Shown one piece after another: positions 8,949 through 19,743 of a stretch of 64,000 bases of DNA (the stretch's first letter is position 1; every line of letters starts with the position of its first letter). Both the position numbers and the translations under genes were made by a program. This DNA is from Thermoplasmata archaeon. GTDB lineage: Archaea > Thermoplasmatota > Thermoplasmata > Halarchaeoplasmatales > Halarchaeoplasmataceae. The notes beneath the pieces are model-generated. The model had not been told where the DNA came from. It saw only the letters and a list, made by a program, of their open reading frames with translations, and searched no databases. The stretch spans positions 1 through 64,000 of the forward strand of contig PUNK01000071.1 of assembly GCA_003552585.1 (NCBI GenBank), read 5' to 3'.

Positions 8949-11673
8949 TTCTTGCATACTGGATCTCTGCATCTAATAGGGCTTTCAGGAAATCATCCTC
9001 TTCCCTATAATCCATCGATAGTATTCGAGCTGCTTTGTCGTGCCCAACCCCACGGGCTGCGATAGCCATAGCCGCCCTTTTGCCATACACCCTTGCAAGA
9101 TCGGCGAGTTTGAAATATTCTCTAAGGGTACTTTTTTCCTCCTCCGACAATGATCCTTTGTCCACTATGCTTTCATCCTGATATGGAAGTAGAGTTGCGA
9201 CCATTCTTGAACCACATGAGGGACAAGAAGGTCGATTTATGTCTTTCACCCTCCTGCGCCTGCTGTTACCACATTTCAAGCATTTTAATGTGAGTGTTTC
9301 AGAATAAAGTCTGTCTTTAAAAGATGATAGAACTGCTCGGCTCACTTTACTGGTGTCAAGCATCTCCTTATGTTTCTGAAGTCCAGCTTCACCTACTGGT
9401 GAGAGTCCGAAAGTGGATATCTTCACCTTTATGCCCCCTCTCTTTATCATATCCATAACATGTTTCGAGGTTTCTATATCCATATTATCTCTGAACACTT
9501 TTTCCAGAGCCTCTTGATACATAGGGGTTGATCTATAAGCATCCATCAACCTTTTCAATGATATAGAGCGATAATCGATATCTTTTTTCACCGCCCCATA
9601 CTTTTTAGCTACGTGTAGAAACCTCCATCTGAAAAAAGAAGAATTAACCACTGCTTTTCGCAGTATGCCTTCCAAGTGTTCAGGATCTGTTCCCTCTAAA
9701 GCCTCTTTTATCATGGAAGGAGTTACTCTTCTCGAGATCTTCATCATCATCCTATATGGATCAGTTTGTAAACCGACGCTCTCACCTGTTCTAGCGGATA
9801 ATAATGTTGCAACAAATCTTCCCAATGTTTCGTTTACCATGCTGCCAAAAGAAGCGTTTATAACTACTGTATCTCCCTCTTTTTCTATTATAATATCTTT
9901 ATCGGTGGCGATCGGGGCAGTACCCTGCTCTTTCAGAAAGGCATAAAAAAATTGCTGGGTTTTCTTATTTACTTTATATTTATCATTCAAACCTATTTTC
10001 CTTATTTTCCCAACTTCCTGTGCGACTTCAAAAGGAACTGGTATATCTTCACCTGTCCAGTCCGGTATCTTTCCTAGGTCACCGACGGGAGAAGCGACAA
10101 CTTCCTCTTCCTCTATATCTATTACACGCCAAGCCTTTCCTTGAAGAGTAATCACTCCTCCAAGCTCCACATTACTGGCGACAAAACTTTCATCCAATGT
10201 CCCCACAATACTGTTTTTCGAAAGGTCCCTAAGAAGGAAAGTCTTTTCGTCAGGTATCATAGAAATGTTTTCGTAAAAATAGGTCAGTGAAGCCCGTCTT
10301 TTTCCAACAACATCTTCATCCCTCCACAGTACTCTTATTTCTGATAGTTGAGCAACAGTTTTTTCGTATTCTTCAAAAGTTAAGTTTCTAAATGGATATG
10401 CTCTACGAACCATTTCGAAGAATTTATAGATATTTACTTTTCCTTCAGAATGAACGGTGGAAATGAGTTGATTGGCGAGGACACTCATCGGTTTTTCAGG
10501 TATGTCTGTTTTTTCTAGATCTCTTATCAGTGAACGACGAGCTATAACAGCCGATTCAGCAATATCATCATGTGTAGTGGCCAATATGATGCCTTTAGAA
10601 GTTTTTCCTATACTGTGTCCGGACCGCCCTACCCTCTGGACCAAGCGAGTCACTTGCCGGGGGGATTGATACTGTATAACTAGGTCTGTCTCTCCAAGGT
10701 CGATACCCAGTTCCATAGAAGAAGTACATATCAACGCTTTTAAATCACCATCTTTAAACCGATCTTCAACATCCATTCTTGCTTCTCTATAGAGAGAGCC
10801 ATGGTGTATCCCAATAGGGTAATTGGGATCCCATAGATTGAAACTTGACGCTAGCGACTCGGCCGCATCCCTCGTATTCACAAATATTAATGTAGATTGG
10901 TGTTTGTCTATAAGCTCTTTACAAATTCTTACACAGGCAGCCTTCTCAACATCGCTTCTCAATGTTTCAGCCAACTTTTCATCTGACTTTTTTATATCCG
11001 GTTTGGTCACTTCAAGGGTCATCTTACCCTGCCCTTCTATCTCTATGATTTTCCCTTTCCTCTCTGATCCAACTAAGAACTGAAGTACCTTTTCCGGACT
11101 ACCAACGGTGGCAGAAAGGCCTATGCGTTGAAAAGAACCATTTTTAAGCCTTTCTAGGCGCTCCAAAGCTAATGATAGTTGTGTTCCTCGTTCATCAACA
11201 GCTAGTTCATTAAGCTCATCTACGACTACAAATCTTACATTCACCAAAGCACTCCTTAACCTATGACCTGTAAACATGATTTGAAGAGTTTCAGGAGTAG
11301 TAATCATAAAATCGGGCGGATTGAGGGATTGCCTTCTCCTCTCCTTTCGTGATGTGTCACCATGTCGCACAGCGACACTGAAATCTAGTCTTTCAGCGAA
11401 AAATTCTATCCTACGAACCATGTCCCGGTTCAAAGCCCTTAAGGGGGTTATGTACAATACTTTAAAACCAGGGCCCTCTTCACCATGTATTTCTTCTAAT
11501 ATGGGTAATACAGCAGCTTCCGTCTTGCCTACACCTGTAGGTGCAATCACCAAGGTATGCTCTCCCTTCATAATGGGTGGTATAGCTTGTTCTTGTGCCC
11601 TGGTTTCATTCTCTATACCTAGTTCAGCTAAAACACTCAGTACATCTTCAGTTAAGAGATCAAATGCAGCCAA
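8929..11673 (-). CDS. lhr: Lhr-type large ATP-dependent helicase
   Basis: Walker A APTGVGKTEA, DELNEL, QRVGRSGH motif VI, C-terminal CxxC zinc ribbon. Confidence 0.93.
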   Translation of the reverse strand: MAAFDLLTEDVLSVLAELGIENETRAQEQAIPPIMKGEHTLVIAPTGVGKTEAAVLPILEEIHGEEGPGFKVLYITPLRALNRDMVRRIEFFAERLDFSVAVRHGDTSRKERRRQSLNPPDFMITTPETLQIMFTGHRLRSALVNVRFVVVDELNELAVDERGTQLSLALERLERLKNGSFQRIGLSATVGSPEKVLQFLVGSERKGKIIEIEGQGKMTLEVTKPDIKKSDEKLAETLRSDVEKAACVRICKELIDKHQSTLIFVNTRDAAESLASSFNLWDPNYPIGIHHGSLYREARMDVEDRFKDGDLKALICTSSMELGIDLGETDLVIQYQSPRQVTRLVQRVGRSGHSIGKTSKGIILATTHDDIAESAVIARRSLIRDLEKTDIPEKPMSVLANQLISTVHSEGKVNIYKFFEMVRRAYPFRNLTFEEYEKTVAQLSEIRVLWRDEDVVGKRRASLTYFYENISMIPDEKTFLLRDLSKNSIVGTLDESFVASNVELGGVITLQGKAWRVIDIEEEEVVASPVGDLGKIPDWTGEDIPVPFEVAQEVGKIRKIGLNDKYKVNKKTQQFFYAFLKEQGTAPIATDKDIIIEKEGDTVVINASFGSMVNETLGRFVATLLSARTGESVGLQTDPYRMMMKISRRVTPSMIKEALEGTDPEHLEGILRKAVVNSSFFRWRFLHVAKKYGAVKKDIDYRSISLKRLMDAYRSTPMYQEALEKVFRDNMDIETSKHVMDMIKRGGIKVKISTFGLSPVGEAGLQKHKEMLDTSKVSRAVLSSFKDRLYSETLTLKCLKCGNSRRRRVKDINRPSCPSCGSRMVATLLPYQDESIVDKGSLSEEEKSTLREYFKLADLARVYGKRAAMAIAARGVGHDKAARILSMDYREEDDFLKALLDAEIQYARTKKFWD

Positions 11674-11686
11674 TATATCAGCCTTC

Positions 11687-13717
11687 TTATTGAGGCGTGG
11701 GTCGGTCCCTTGCAGGGATAGGTATACTCTTGATCTCTAAAAGGGACGCTAGTTTTTCTAAAAGTTTCTTTTTGTTTTCTCCGACCAGTGCATTTTCCAG
11801 CACTTCACCCAAATTATCCACTGGTATGATTTCCACCATATCTTCATATCGGTTTTCCAACACAACATCTTTGAGGTTGGCTCTAGGGATGATGATCCTT
11901 TTGACTCCGCTCTCTGCAGCCGCTTCAATCTTTGAAGTAACTGCACCTACTGGTAGCACCTGTCCTCTCACGCTAAGAGAACCGGTCATAGCTATTTTTT
12001 GATCTATAGGGATACCTTCGAGTGCTGATATAACTGCAGTTGCGACGGATATCGATGCAGAGTCTCCTTCCACACCTTCCTGCGTCCCGATAAATTGGAT
12101 ATGGACATCGTATTTCGATATATCTTCTCCCGTATACTTTTTGATAAGTGCAGAGACGTTTTGTACAGCCTCTTTAGCAATCTCACCTAGTTTGCCTGTG
12201 GCGACAATCTTTCCTTCGTCACGAGAATGTGCCGGAGTTACCTCAGCGGCTATAGGGAGAACGATCCCGGAATATTCAGATATACCTTCCTGTTCACCAC
12301 CGAGAGCTGCAAGACCGTTGACCAAACCAACGCTAGAACCTTCGGTTTCGAATGTTTTGTATTCCTTCCTCCTTTTAATATATCGATCAGCCACCTGTTG
12401 TTCCAAAGAACGGGCTATATTCTTCGCTTCGACCACATCTTGAGCGGTCGCTTGTTTATTTCCCTTTTCTACGGCAAGATCTCCAGCCACCCTTACTAAT
12501 CCACCCAGCTCTCTGAGTCTAAGTGTAAGTTGACCTCTCTTATTTGCTCTTCGCTGAGCTTCACGAAGGATTTCAGCTATGGCTAATTTATTGAAATGAG
12601 GTATCTTCATCTTGTCCTTTTCTATCTCTTGAGCTATGAACCTTATAAGTTTGATGCGATTTTTATGGGTATCTTCTATTGTGTCGTTGACATACACCTC
12701 ATAACCGTATCCTCTTATCCTTGATCGGAGTGCTGGATGCATACCCCCATGGACTGAACCTCTTTCATCTTTAGCACCGTATATTGAGTCTAGATTTCCT
12801 GCAGCAACCAAAACAAAATCGGTTGGTACTGGTTCAGATTTTACCATAGCACCGCTGCTCCGTTCACTCTGTCCAGTAATTGAAAACTCCTTTTCCTGCA
12901 TAGCGGTAAGTAAGCTCTGCTGGGAAGACATTTTTAGCATGTTTATCTCATCAATAAACAGCACTCCCTTGTTCGCCTCGTGTATGGCCCCTGTCTCAAC
13001 TCTTTGATGGGCAGGTGTTTCCAATCCCCCGCTCTGGAAAGGATCGTGTTTCACATCACCTAGTAATGAACCAGCCTGGCTACCAGTAGCATCGACGAAT
13101 TTTGGTTTATCTCCCGGTTTATAACCTATAAGCAATTTTGGAATCTCCTTTTCGACCTCTTTAGTACCCATGCCGCCCATAGGCGAGGCTCTCATAGCTA
13201 TGAGAAGCATAGCCGCTGCAATTATGCCGAAAAACATAATGAGATATTGTCCTGTGAATATGGATAACATTATGGCTGCGGCGACTATGAGTACTAGGAT
13301 TATAACCATGCCCTGACTTTTTTGTTGAATCTTGCGGGATGCCTGCTTTCGGTGTGCATCCACTATTTCTTTGCCTTTACCTGCAGGGACGCTCCTGACT
13401 TTAGGATTATTTTCATCTTCATCGTTTGGAAAACAGAGTACATCTTCCAATTCACTGCTAGGCAGGAAATCGATCATAGCCTGTGCGAGCATAGATTTAC
13501 CAGTTCCGGGAGGCCCTATTAGCATTACATGACGATGTTGTTTAGCTGCTTTCTTCACCACACTGACTGCTTCATCCTGGCCTATAACCTGATCCAACAG
13601 TAGATCGGGAACTTCAACATCAGCAGTAGTCTCTACATCGACTTCTTTTATCCATTGATTTACAGGAGGTAATTCACCATTATCCTGTTGTCCGTCTACT
13701 TTGGATTCTGTTTTCAT
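11687..13717 (-). CDS. lonB: Archaeal membrane-anchored Lon protease (LonB)
   Basis: Walker [11 protein letters not shown], two TM helices inserted in AAA domain, Lon protease domain with GDSASISVA catalytic Ser. Confidence 0.93.
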   Translation of the reverse strand: MKTESKVDGQQDNGELPPVNQWIKEVDVETTADVEVPDLLLDQVIGQDEAVSVVKKAAKQHRHVMLIGPPGTGKSMLAQAMIDFLPSSELEDVLCFPNDEDENNPKVRSVPAGKGKEIVDAHRKQASRKIQQKSQGMVIILVLIVAAAIMLSIFTGQYLIMFFGIIAAAMLLIAMRASPMGGMGTKEVEKEIPKLLIGYKPGDKPKFVDATGSQAGSLLGDVKHDPFQSGGLETPAHQRVETGAIHEANKGVLFIDEINMLKMSSQQSLLTAMQEKEFSITGQSERSSGAMVKSEPVPTDFVLVAAGNLDSIYGAKDERGSVHGGMHPALRSRIRGYGYEVYVNDTIEDTHKNRIKLIRFIAQEIEKDKMKIPHFNKLAIAEILREAQRRANKRGQLTLRLRELGGLVRVAGDLAVEKGNKQATAQDVVEAKNIARSLEQQVADRYIKRRKEYKTFETEGSSVGLVNGLAALGGEQEGISEYSGIVLPIAAEVTPAHSRDEGKIVATGKLGEIAKEAVQNVSALIKKYTGEDISKYDVHIQFIGTQEGVEGDSASISVATAVISALEGIPIDQKIAMTGSLSVRGQVLPVGAVTSKIEAAAESGVKRIIIPRANLKDVVLENRYEDMVEIIPVDNLGEVLENALVGENKKKLLEKLASLLEIKSIPIPARDRPTPQ

Positions 13718-13779
13718 TCACAGCACCGTTAAGCCCGAAATCATGTGCCCCCCTTCTACATAAACTTTTGGTTAACCAT

Positions 13780-14505
13780 TCAACTCCTCTGCATCAGTAT
13801 GTCCATGAAGTTTACGAGATGAGATGCCAATGCAGGGTTATTAGTATAACCACATGCTTCAAAATCAGGGGATGCAAGTAGAGCTCTCGTTCCATCACTG
13901 ATCAGATCAGTTGCGATCAACCCCTCTCTTCTCTCCACCTTTGCCCAATCTAGAACCTTTTGTCCTGATTCGGTTATTATCGTCATTTCTACTCCCCTTT
14001 TTTTAGCCGATACGAAATCCGGTTCTAGGGAATCAAGCAATTGTGAAAAATGGGGGCAGGATATGATTATCTCATGGGTCGTCTTCCTTAAAACTTCACC
14101 GACCTTGTCCATCACTCTATTTTTTCCATGGATCGTGTATATCACTTGGGGCTCTCCTTTCTCTGCTAGGGCCTCTGAGAGGGTATTCAGTCTCCCAAAT
14201 ACCTTGTCAAGTTTGTTTGTGATCCGTGATTTCAACTCCAATGGTTCTGCAGGCCGGTATATCCGAGGACGTCCTTGACTGACAACGACATATCCCATTT
14301 CATGTAGACCATCTAGGGCTTTATATACCGATGTACGTGGTATTCCAGCCGTATTTGCGATGGTATCCGCTTCGGCAACACCGTGGGCGACCAGGGCTGT
14401 ATAGGTACGGGCCTGATACTCTGTTAACCCAAATGTTTGGAGGTCTTTGGATATCAATTCGTATTCCTCTTCAAAATCAATTTCTTCCTGCATATTTGAG
14501 ACCAT
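13780..14505 (-). CDS. TrmB-like transcriptional regulator
   Basis: N-terminal TrmB HTH (FGLTEYQARTYTALVAHG...IPRTSVYKALDGL) and C-terminal PLD-like effector region. Confidence 0.88.
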   Translation of the reverse strand: MVSNMQEEIDFEEEYELISKDLQTFGLTEYQARTYTALVAHGVAEADTIANTAGIPRTSVYKALDGLHEMGYVVVSQGRPRIYRPAEPLELKSRITNKLDKVFGRLNTLSEALAEKGEPQVIYTIHGKNRVMDKVGEVLRKTTHEIIISCPHFSQLLDSLEPDFVSAKKRGVEMTIITESGQKVLDWAKVERREGLIATDLISDGTRALLASPDFEACGYTNNPALASHLVNFMDILMQRS

Positions 14506-14527
14506 TTGTAGCTTCCACCGCTACAAA
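14505..14527. promoter_or_regulatory. Inverted repeat TTTGTAGC-N7-GCTACAAA, putative operator between TrmB-like gene and lipid operon
   Basis: Perfect 8-bp arms; followed by TATA-like TATTTAAG (~14528-14535) upstream of the 14569 start. Confidence 0.65.
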
Positions 14528-14568
14528 ATATTTAAGTCTTTCTTCTATTCTCATAATGCCTGATAACC

Positions 14569-16158
14569 ATGGTAATACAAGATTCGCAATTGAAAAAGGG
14601 TTTACCCAAAAAGACGGAATCCCTTTGTCCTGAGTGTAAAAGTGTGATTCAAGCCAAGTTGTTAGTAGATGATGGAAAAGTGATCATGAAGAAAAGGTGT
14701 CCGGAACATGGTGTTTTTGAAAGTGTATATTGGTCTGATGTAAATATGTTCTATAATGCGGAAAAGTGGGCTTTTGACGGAACAGGTGTAGATAATCCCG
14801 CTATTCCCAATGCTAAATCATGTCCTGACGATTGTGGGCTTTGTGATCTTCATCTCAGCCATACCTGTCTTGCGAATTTAGATCTAACCAATAGATGTAA
14901 CCTTACTTGTCCAATTTGCTTTGCAAATGCCAATGCTAGTGGTTATGTTTATGAACCTTCTTTCGAGCAGGTTGTGAAGATGCTAAAAGTTCTCCGAGAG
15001 GAGAAACCTGTTCCAACCACTGCGGTTCAATTCTCTGGAGGCGAACCTACAGTTTATCCTCATTTTTTTGATGTCTTAAAAAGAGCTTCGGAGATGGGTT
15101 TTGCCCAGATACAGATAGCTTCAAATGGGATCAAACTGGCAAAGGATCCTTCTTTCGCACAGAAATGTGTTGATGCAGGATTACATACAGTTTATCTCCA
15201 ATTTGATGGTCTGAAGGAGGAAAATTACATACAAGCTAGGGGGAAACCTCTTTTAGAAGTGAAAAAACAGGCTATAAAAAATTGTCTTAATACAAAACCT
15301 AGACCCCTTGCCACCGTATTAGTACCTACCATCGTAAAGACGATTAACGATGATCAGGTTGGAGACATATTACAATTCGCGATAAACAATCGTAAAGTCA
15401 TTCTAGGAGTAAATTATCAACCTGTATCTTTTACTGGAAGAATATCCCAAGAGGAGAGAGAAAAACAAAGATATACCCTTCCAGATTTGGCTAAAGGCCT
15501 TGAAGAGCAAACAGGTTTTGTGAGTAGAGATGATTTCTATCCGGTCCCCTTCGTCAGTCCGGTTTCACAACTCGTTTCTATTTTAAAGTCAGAACCAAAA
15601 GTTGCTTTCACCTCCCATCCTCACTGTGGACTTGCTACTTATTTGATTATAGACGATGATGGTAGGGTTTCTCCTATAACCGATTATGTTGATGTTGAAG
15701 GACTGATGGAAAAAATGCTCGAGAAATCAGGAGAGTGGGACAATCTTCTTTTCAGAACTGCTCTTAAAGTGGGAGATAAGCTAAAGAGCGAAGAAGGAAA
15801 GAGGAAGAGCATATTAAAGAACTTTATGAAAAACTTTGGTGAATTTTTGGGAAAAGACGAACTCCCCGGCGGGATGACACTTGATGAGATATTTGAACAG
15901 CTGTTAACAAAGGGCGATAAAGATTCCATAAGAGAGTTTTCATGGAGAACGATGTTCATAGGCGGTATGCACTTTCAAGATGATTACAACTATGATATAG
16001 AGCGGTTGAAAAGATGTACGATCCATTATGCTGTTCCAGATGGAAGGATAATACCTTTCTGTGCTTACAATGGAGGTCCGACTTACCGAAAAGAGATCGA
16101 GAAAAAATATTCAATTCCTTTAGATGAATGGAGGAATAGAGATGAAGCCAGAAGTTGA
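14569..16158 (+). CDS. tes: Radical SAM protein, tetraether lipid synthase (Tes)-like
   Basis: 529 aa, N-terminal Cys-rich part, radical SAM CNLTCPIC; resembles the MJ0619/MA_1486 family. Confidence 0.75.
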   Translation: MVIQDSQLKKGLPKKTESLCPECKSVIQAKLLVDDGKVIMKKRCPEHGVFESVYWSDVNMFYNAEKWAFDGTGVDNPAIPNAKSCPDDCGLCDLHLSHTCLANLDLTNRCNLTCPICFANANASGYVYEPSFEQVVKMLKVLREEKPVPTTAVQFSGGEPTVYPHFFDVLKRASEMGFAQIQIASNGIKLAKDPSFAQKCVDAGLHTVYLQFDGLKEENYIQARGKPLLEVKKQAIKNCLNTKPRPLATVLVPTIVKTINDDQVGDILQFAINNRKVILGVNYQPVSFTGRISQEEREKQRYTLPDLAKGLEEQTGFVSRDDFYPVPFVSPVSQLVSILKSEPKVAFTSHPHCGLATYLIIDDDGRVSPITDYVDVEGLMEKMLEKSGEWDNLLFRTALKVGDKLKSEEGKRKSILKNFMKNFGEFLGKDELPGGMTLDEIFEQLLTKGDKDSIREFSWRTMFIGGMHFQDDYNYDIERLKRCTIHYAVPDGRIIPFCAYNGGPTYRKEIEKKYSIPLDEWRNRDEARS

Positions 16159-16315
16159 TAATGATATCTGTATGCATTGTGGGGCGTGTGTAGGGACATG
16201 TCCTGTCAATGCTATTTTTTTGAAGGAAGTTTCTGTAGAGATCAGTGATGATTGTGCAGAATGTGGGCTTTGTGTAAAGGCTTGTCCGGTGGCGGCTTTA
16301 AAAGGAGGTATATGA
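16142..16315 (+). CDS. 2x[4Fe-4S] ferredoxin
   Basis: CMHCGACVGTCPVNAI and CAECGLCVKACPVAAL; start at 16142 (MKPEVDND) overlaps the upstream stop. Confidence 0.93.
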   Translation: MKPEVDNDICMHCGACVGTCPVNAIFLKEVSVEISDDCAECGLCVKACPVAALKGGI

Positions 16316-16316
16316 T

Positions 16317-17522
16317 ATGCTCGTGTCAGAAGGAGATGTTCTAGAGTACGATGTAGTTGTTGTAGGAGGCGGACCGACCGGTAGTACTACTGCTAGATTT
16401 GCCGCTCGTCAAGGTGCAGATGTTTTAGTTTTGGAAAAACGACAAGAAATTGGATCCCCTGTTAGATGTGGCGAGGGAGTTTCCCTCACTTGGTTGGATG
16501 AACTGGAAATAGACGATTATAAAAAATGGACTAGCCAAAAGGTTGTTGGAGCACGTTTGTATTCTCCTGCAGGAAATACTCTTGAGATCACCGAAAAGAT
16601 GGCTGGTGATGAGGTAGGAGTAGTTTGTGAAAGGGATATATTTGACAAAGAGATGGCAAATCTTGCAGCACGAGAGGGAGCGGACTTCATGGTCAAGACT
16701 AGCGCACTCGGATTGATAAAAGATGATGGCATGATAAAAGGAGTAAAGGCTCGTAGCATGGGAAAGAATTTCGAGATACATTCTGATATAGTGGTCGGTG
16801 CAGACGGATTTGAATCTCAGGTTGGTCGATGGGCAGGACTTTATGGGGCAATATCACCAAACGACATAATGACCTGTTTCCAATACCGGATGGCTGATAT
16901 CGAATTCGATTCAAGATATACCCATTTTTTCCTGGGAAGTACAGCTCCTGGGGGATATGTATGGGTTTTTCCAAAAGGCGAAGGCATCGCGAATGTAGGC
17001 TTGGGTATTCAGGTAAGTAGGTTAGATGGGAGTAAAACACCCAAAGATTATCTAGATGAATTTATATCATCACGCAAGGAGTTCGAAGATGGTGAAGCGA
17101 TAGATATGGTGGCTGGAGCTGTTTCGGTAGCCCCCCCTGCGGAAAAAACTACTACTGACGGTCTGATATTAGTGGGTGATGCTGCCAGAGTCGTGGATCC
17201 GATGACCGGTGGTGGTATAGTCAACGGTTTAAAGCAGGCTAAGATAGCAGGCGAGGTCATTGGTGAATGCATAGAGGAAGGACGATTCGATGATGAATTT
17301 TTACAGCTTTACGAAAAAAGATGGCGAGATAGACTGGAGAATAAATTGTGGCGTAATTATATGGCGAAAGAGAAAGCCATGACACTTGATGATAAAACCT
17401 TTGATAAGGTAATAGACGCACTCTCCGATCTAGGACTTGAAAAAATGAGCGTAGGAGCAATTTTGGAGGGTGTGTATGAGAGGTATCCTGAACTAATAAA
17501 GGAATTTGAAGATATGTTATGA
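16317..17522 (+). CDS. Geranylgeranyl reductase family (archaeal lipid saturation)
   Basis: GGGPTGSTTARFAARQGADVLVLEK FAD motif; GDAARVVDPMTGGGIVNGLKQA. Confidence 0.92.
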   Translation: MLVSEGDVLEYDVVVVGGGPTGSTTARFAARQGADVLVLEKRQEIGSPVRCGEGVSLTWLDELEIDDYKKWTSQKVVGARLYSPAGNTLEITEKMAGDEVGVVCERDIFDKEMANLAAREGADFMVKTSALGLIKDDGMIKGVKARSMGKNFEIHSDIVVGADGFESQVGRWAGLYGAISPNDIMTCFQYRMADIEFDSRYTHFFLGSTAPGGYVWVFPKGEGIANVGLGIQVSRLDGSKTPKDYLDEFISSRKEFEDGEAIDMVAGAVSVAPPAEKTTTDGLILVGDAARVVDPMTGGGIVNGLKQAKIAGEVIGECIEEGRFDDEFLQLYEKRWRDRLENKLWRNYMAKEKAMTLDDKTFDKVIDALSDLGLEKMSVGAILEGVYERYPELIKEFEDML

Positions 17523-17848
17523 ATCTCGGATGTCATGGAAAAGAAGAAAGATGTTTCCATATATACGGTAGACCTCTTCCAGTATGTTCTCGTTGTTTAG
17601 GTGTTTACATGGGACTAGGATGCGGTTTTCTATCAGGTTTGATTTTATCACCTGAGTTTATAGGGATAACAGCTTTCTCTCTGATCATCTTGACTTTTTT
17701 AGCCATAATACCTCTGGCTCTTGATTCTTTTTTCCAAGAGTATTTTGGTATTGAAAGCACAAATGAGAGGAGATTGATAACTGGGTTATTTACTGGTGCA
17801 ATGCTTGGTTTTAGCATTTGGTGGATGCTGGCAGAGTTATTTTATTGA
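17519..17848 (+). CDS. DUF2085-like small membrane protein
   Basis: CHGKEERCFHIYGRPLPVCSRCLGVYMG signature; overlaps upstream stop. Confidence 0.8.
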   Translation: MNLGCHGKEERCFHIYGRPLPVCSRCLGVYMGLGCGFLSGLILSPEFIGITAFSLIILTFLAIIPLALDSFFQEYFGIESTNERRLITGLFTGAMLGFSIWWMLAELFY

Positions 17849-17894
17849 GGAAGATACCAATATCGATAAATAGTGTAACTTCTATTCGACGCCC

Positions 17895-18863
17895 ATGACG
17901 GTGATAGTTACAGGAAGCGCAGGATTCATAGGATACCATGTCGCACGCAGACTCCTAGACATGGGAGAGGACGTTATCGGTATCGACAACGTGAACGAGT
18001 ATTATTCACCTGAATTAAAGTGGGAACGAAATTCGATCTTGGAACAATATGATGATTTCACATTCTACCATATAGACATCTGCAAATATGAAAAAATGTT
18101 AGATATCGTCACAGACAACGATGTTGATCGTATATGCCACCTAGCCGCTCAAGCAGGGGTAAGGTATTCGATTGAAGATCCATTCACCTATCAGAGATCA
18201 AACCTAGAAGGATTCACAAGTATGCTGGAAGTTGCTAGGCATGGTGAAGTGGCAAATCTCGTCTTCGCCTCTTCCTCAAGTGTGTATGGGGGGAATGAGG
18301 AAATACCTTACTCTACGGACGCAGACATAACTAGACCTGTTTCATTCTATGCTGCCACAAAGGTATCAAACGAGGTGATGGCACATTCTTATCATCACCT
18401 ATATGATGTGCCTATAACCGGTCTCCGCTTCTTTACCGTTTACGGGCCCTGGGGTAGACCTGACATGGCTTTGTTTAAGTTCACCGACAGGATAGTCAAG
18501 GGAGAACCAATAGATGTTTTTAATCATGGTGATCTTAGACGAGACTTCACATACATAGACGATATCGTGGATGGTGTGATCGCTGCAATCCAGAACACCT
18601 TCGATTTTGAAATATTCAACTTGGGTAGTCATGATCCAGTGGAGCTGATGTACTTCATAGAAGTTTTAGAGGATGTTCTAGGCTGTGAGGCTGAGAAAAA
18701 CATGCTGCCTATGCAACCTGGAGATATGAAGGAAACCTATGCGGATATTGAAAGATCCAAAAAGAAGCTAAATTTTGAACCCAAGGTTTCTATAGAGGAG
18801 GGAATAAGGAAATTTGCGTCTTGGTATGGAGATTATTATGATGTGGAAATACCTTTGAAATGA
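17895..18863 (+). CDS. NAD-dependent nucleotide-sugar epimerase (UDP-glucuronate 4-epimerase-like)
   Basis: TGSAGFIGYHVARRLL; SxxxYxxxK as SFYAATK region; DNVNEYYSPELKW. Confidence 0.88.
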   Translation: MTVIVTGSAGFIGYHVARRLLDMGEDVIGIDNVNEYYSPELKWERNSILEQYDDFTFYHIDICKYEKMLDIVTDNDVDRICHLAAQAGVRYSIEDPFTYQRSNLEGFTSMLEVARHGEVANLVFASSSSVYGGNEEIPYSTDADITRPVSFYAATKVSNEVMAHSYHHLYDVPITGLRFFTVYGPWGRPDMALFKFTDRIVKGEPIDVFNHGDLRRDFTYIDDIVDGVIAAIQNTFDFEIFNLGSHDPVELMYFIEVLEDVLGCEAEKNMLPMQPGDMKETYADIERSKKKLNFEPKVSIEEGIRKFASWYGDYYDVEIPLK

Positions 18864-18919
18864 ATTTAGAATCTTAATGAAGGAAAATTATTATAGGCCG
18901 TACTCTATCATCCTCTAGC

Positions 18920-19690
18920 ATGGAGATTGGGAATGTAGGTCTAGCATTTATCTTAACGATTCTAGCAGGCTTGTCCACAGGTTTAGGCGGTATAATCACA
19001 TATTTTATAAAGAAACCAAAAACGATTTATCTATCTCTATCACTTGGCTTTGCTGGTGGAGTAATGATTTACATATCTTTCATAGAACTTCTGCCCGAGG
19101 CCTTCGAAGATGCTGGCGAGGGTATAGCGGTTTTAGCGTTCTTTTTGGGTATAATATTGATAGGGATCTTTGATTATTTTACTCCGGAGAAAGGTTCTTA
19201 CGAGATATCACCTATTGCTGATAAAGATAAAGAAGAAGAAACGAATTTACTAAAAACTAGTAAACTTACAGCCTATGCGATCGCAGGACATAATTTTCCA
19301 GAAGGAATGGTTACATTTTTTACAGCCCTAGTTGATATAAGATTGGGTGTGATAATCGCAATAGCAATAGCGATACATAATATCCCCGAAGGTGTAGCTG
19401 TTGCAGTCCCCTATTACTATGCGAGCGGGAATAAGTTTAAAGCATTTCTTCATTCCCTGGGAGCAGGGATTGCTGAACCTATGGGAGCACTTGTAGCATT
19501 TCTAATATTATGGAATTTTTTAACACCGGCATTAATAGTAAGTATGCTCGCTTTTGTTGCAGGTATAATGGTTTATATCTCTTTTGATGAACTTCTACCT
19601 TTAGCACAGGATTACAATACATCTCACTCCGCTATCTTTGGCATCGTTTTAGGAATGCTCGTGATGGCTGTAACCCTTCTAGTAGTGTAA
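18920..19690 (+). CDS. ZIP-family metal transporter (ZupT-like)
   Basis: GHNFPEGMVTF and IHNIPEGVAVAVP motifs, multi-TM. Confidence 0.92.
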   Translation: MEIGNVGLAFILTILAGLSTGLGGIITYFIKKPKTIYLSLSLGFAGGVMIYISFIELLPEAFEDAGEGIAVLAFFLGIILIGIFDYFTPEKGSYEISPIADKDKEEETNLLKTSKLTAYAIAGHNFPEGMVTFFTALVDIRLGVIIAIAIAIHNIPEGVAVAVPYYYASGNKFKAFLHSLGAGIAEPMGALVAFLILWNFLTPALIVSMLAFVAGIMVYISFDELLPLAQDYNTSHSAIFGIVLGMLVMAVTLLVV

Positions 19691-19692
19691 AA

Positions 19693-19716
19693 TTTTCAAT
19701 CTTTCCGCATTGAAAA
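19693..19716. terminator. Hairpin TTTTCAAT-N8-ATTGAAAA between convergent genes
   Basis: Perfect 8-bp stem in the convergent intergenic gap. Confidence 0.4.
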
Positions 19717-19743
19717 AGAACGATTTAGGTAAAAAAAGAATGA

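Noticed and set aside
11321-13532. Multiple + strand ORFs antisense to lhr/lonB
   Set aside because: Overlap well-supported lhr and lonB coding sequence; no independent motif.
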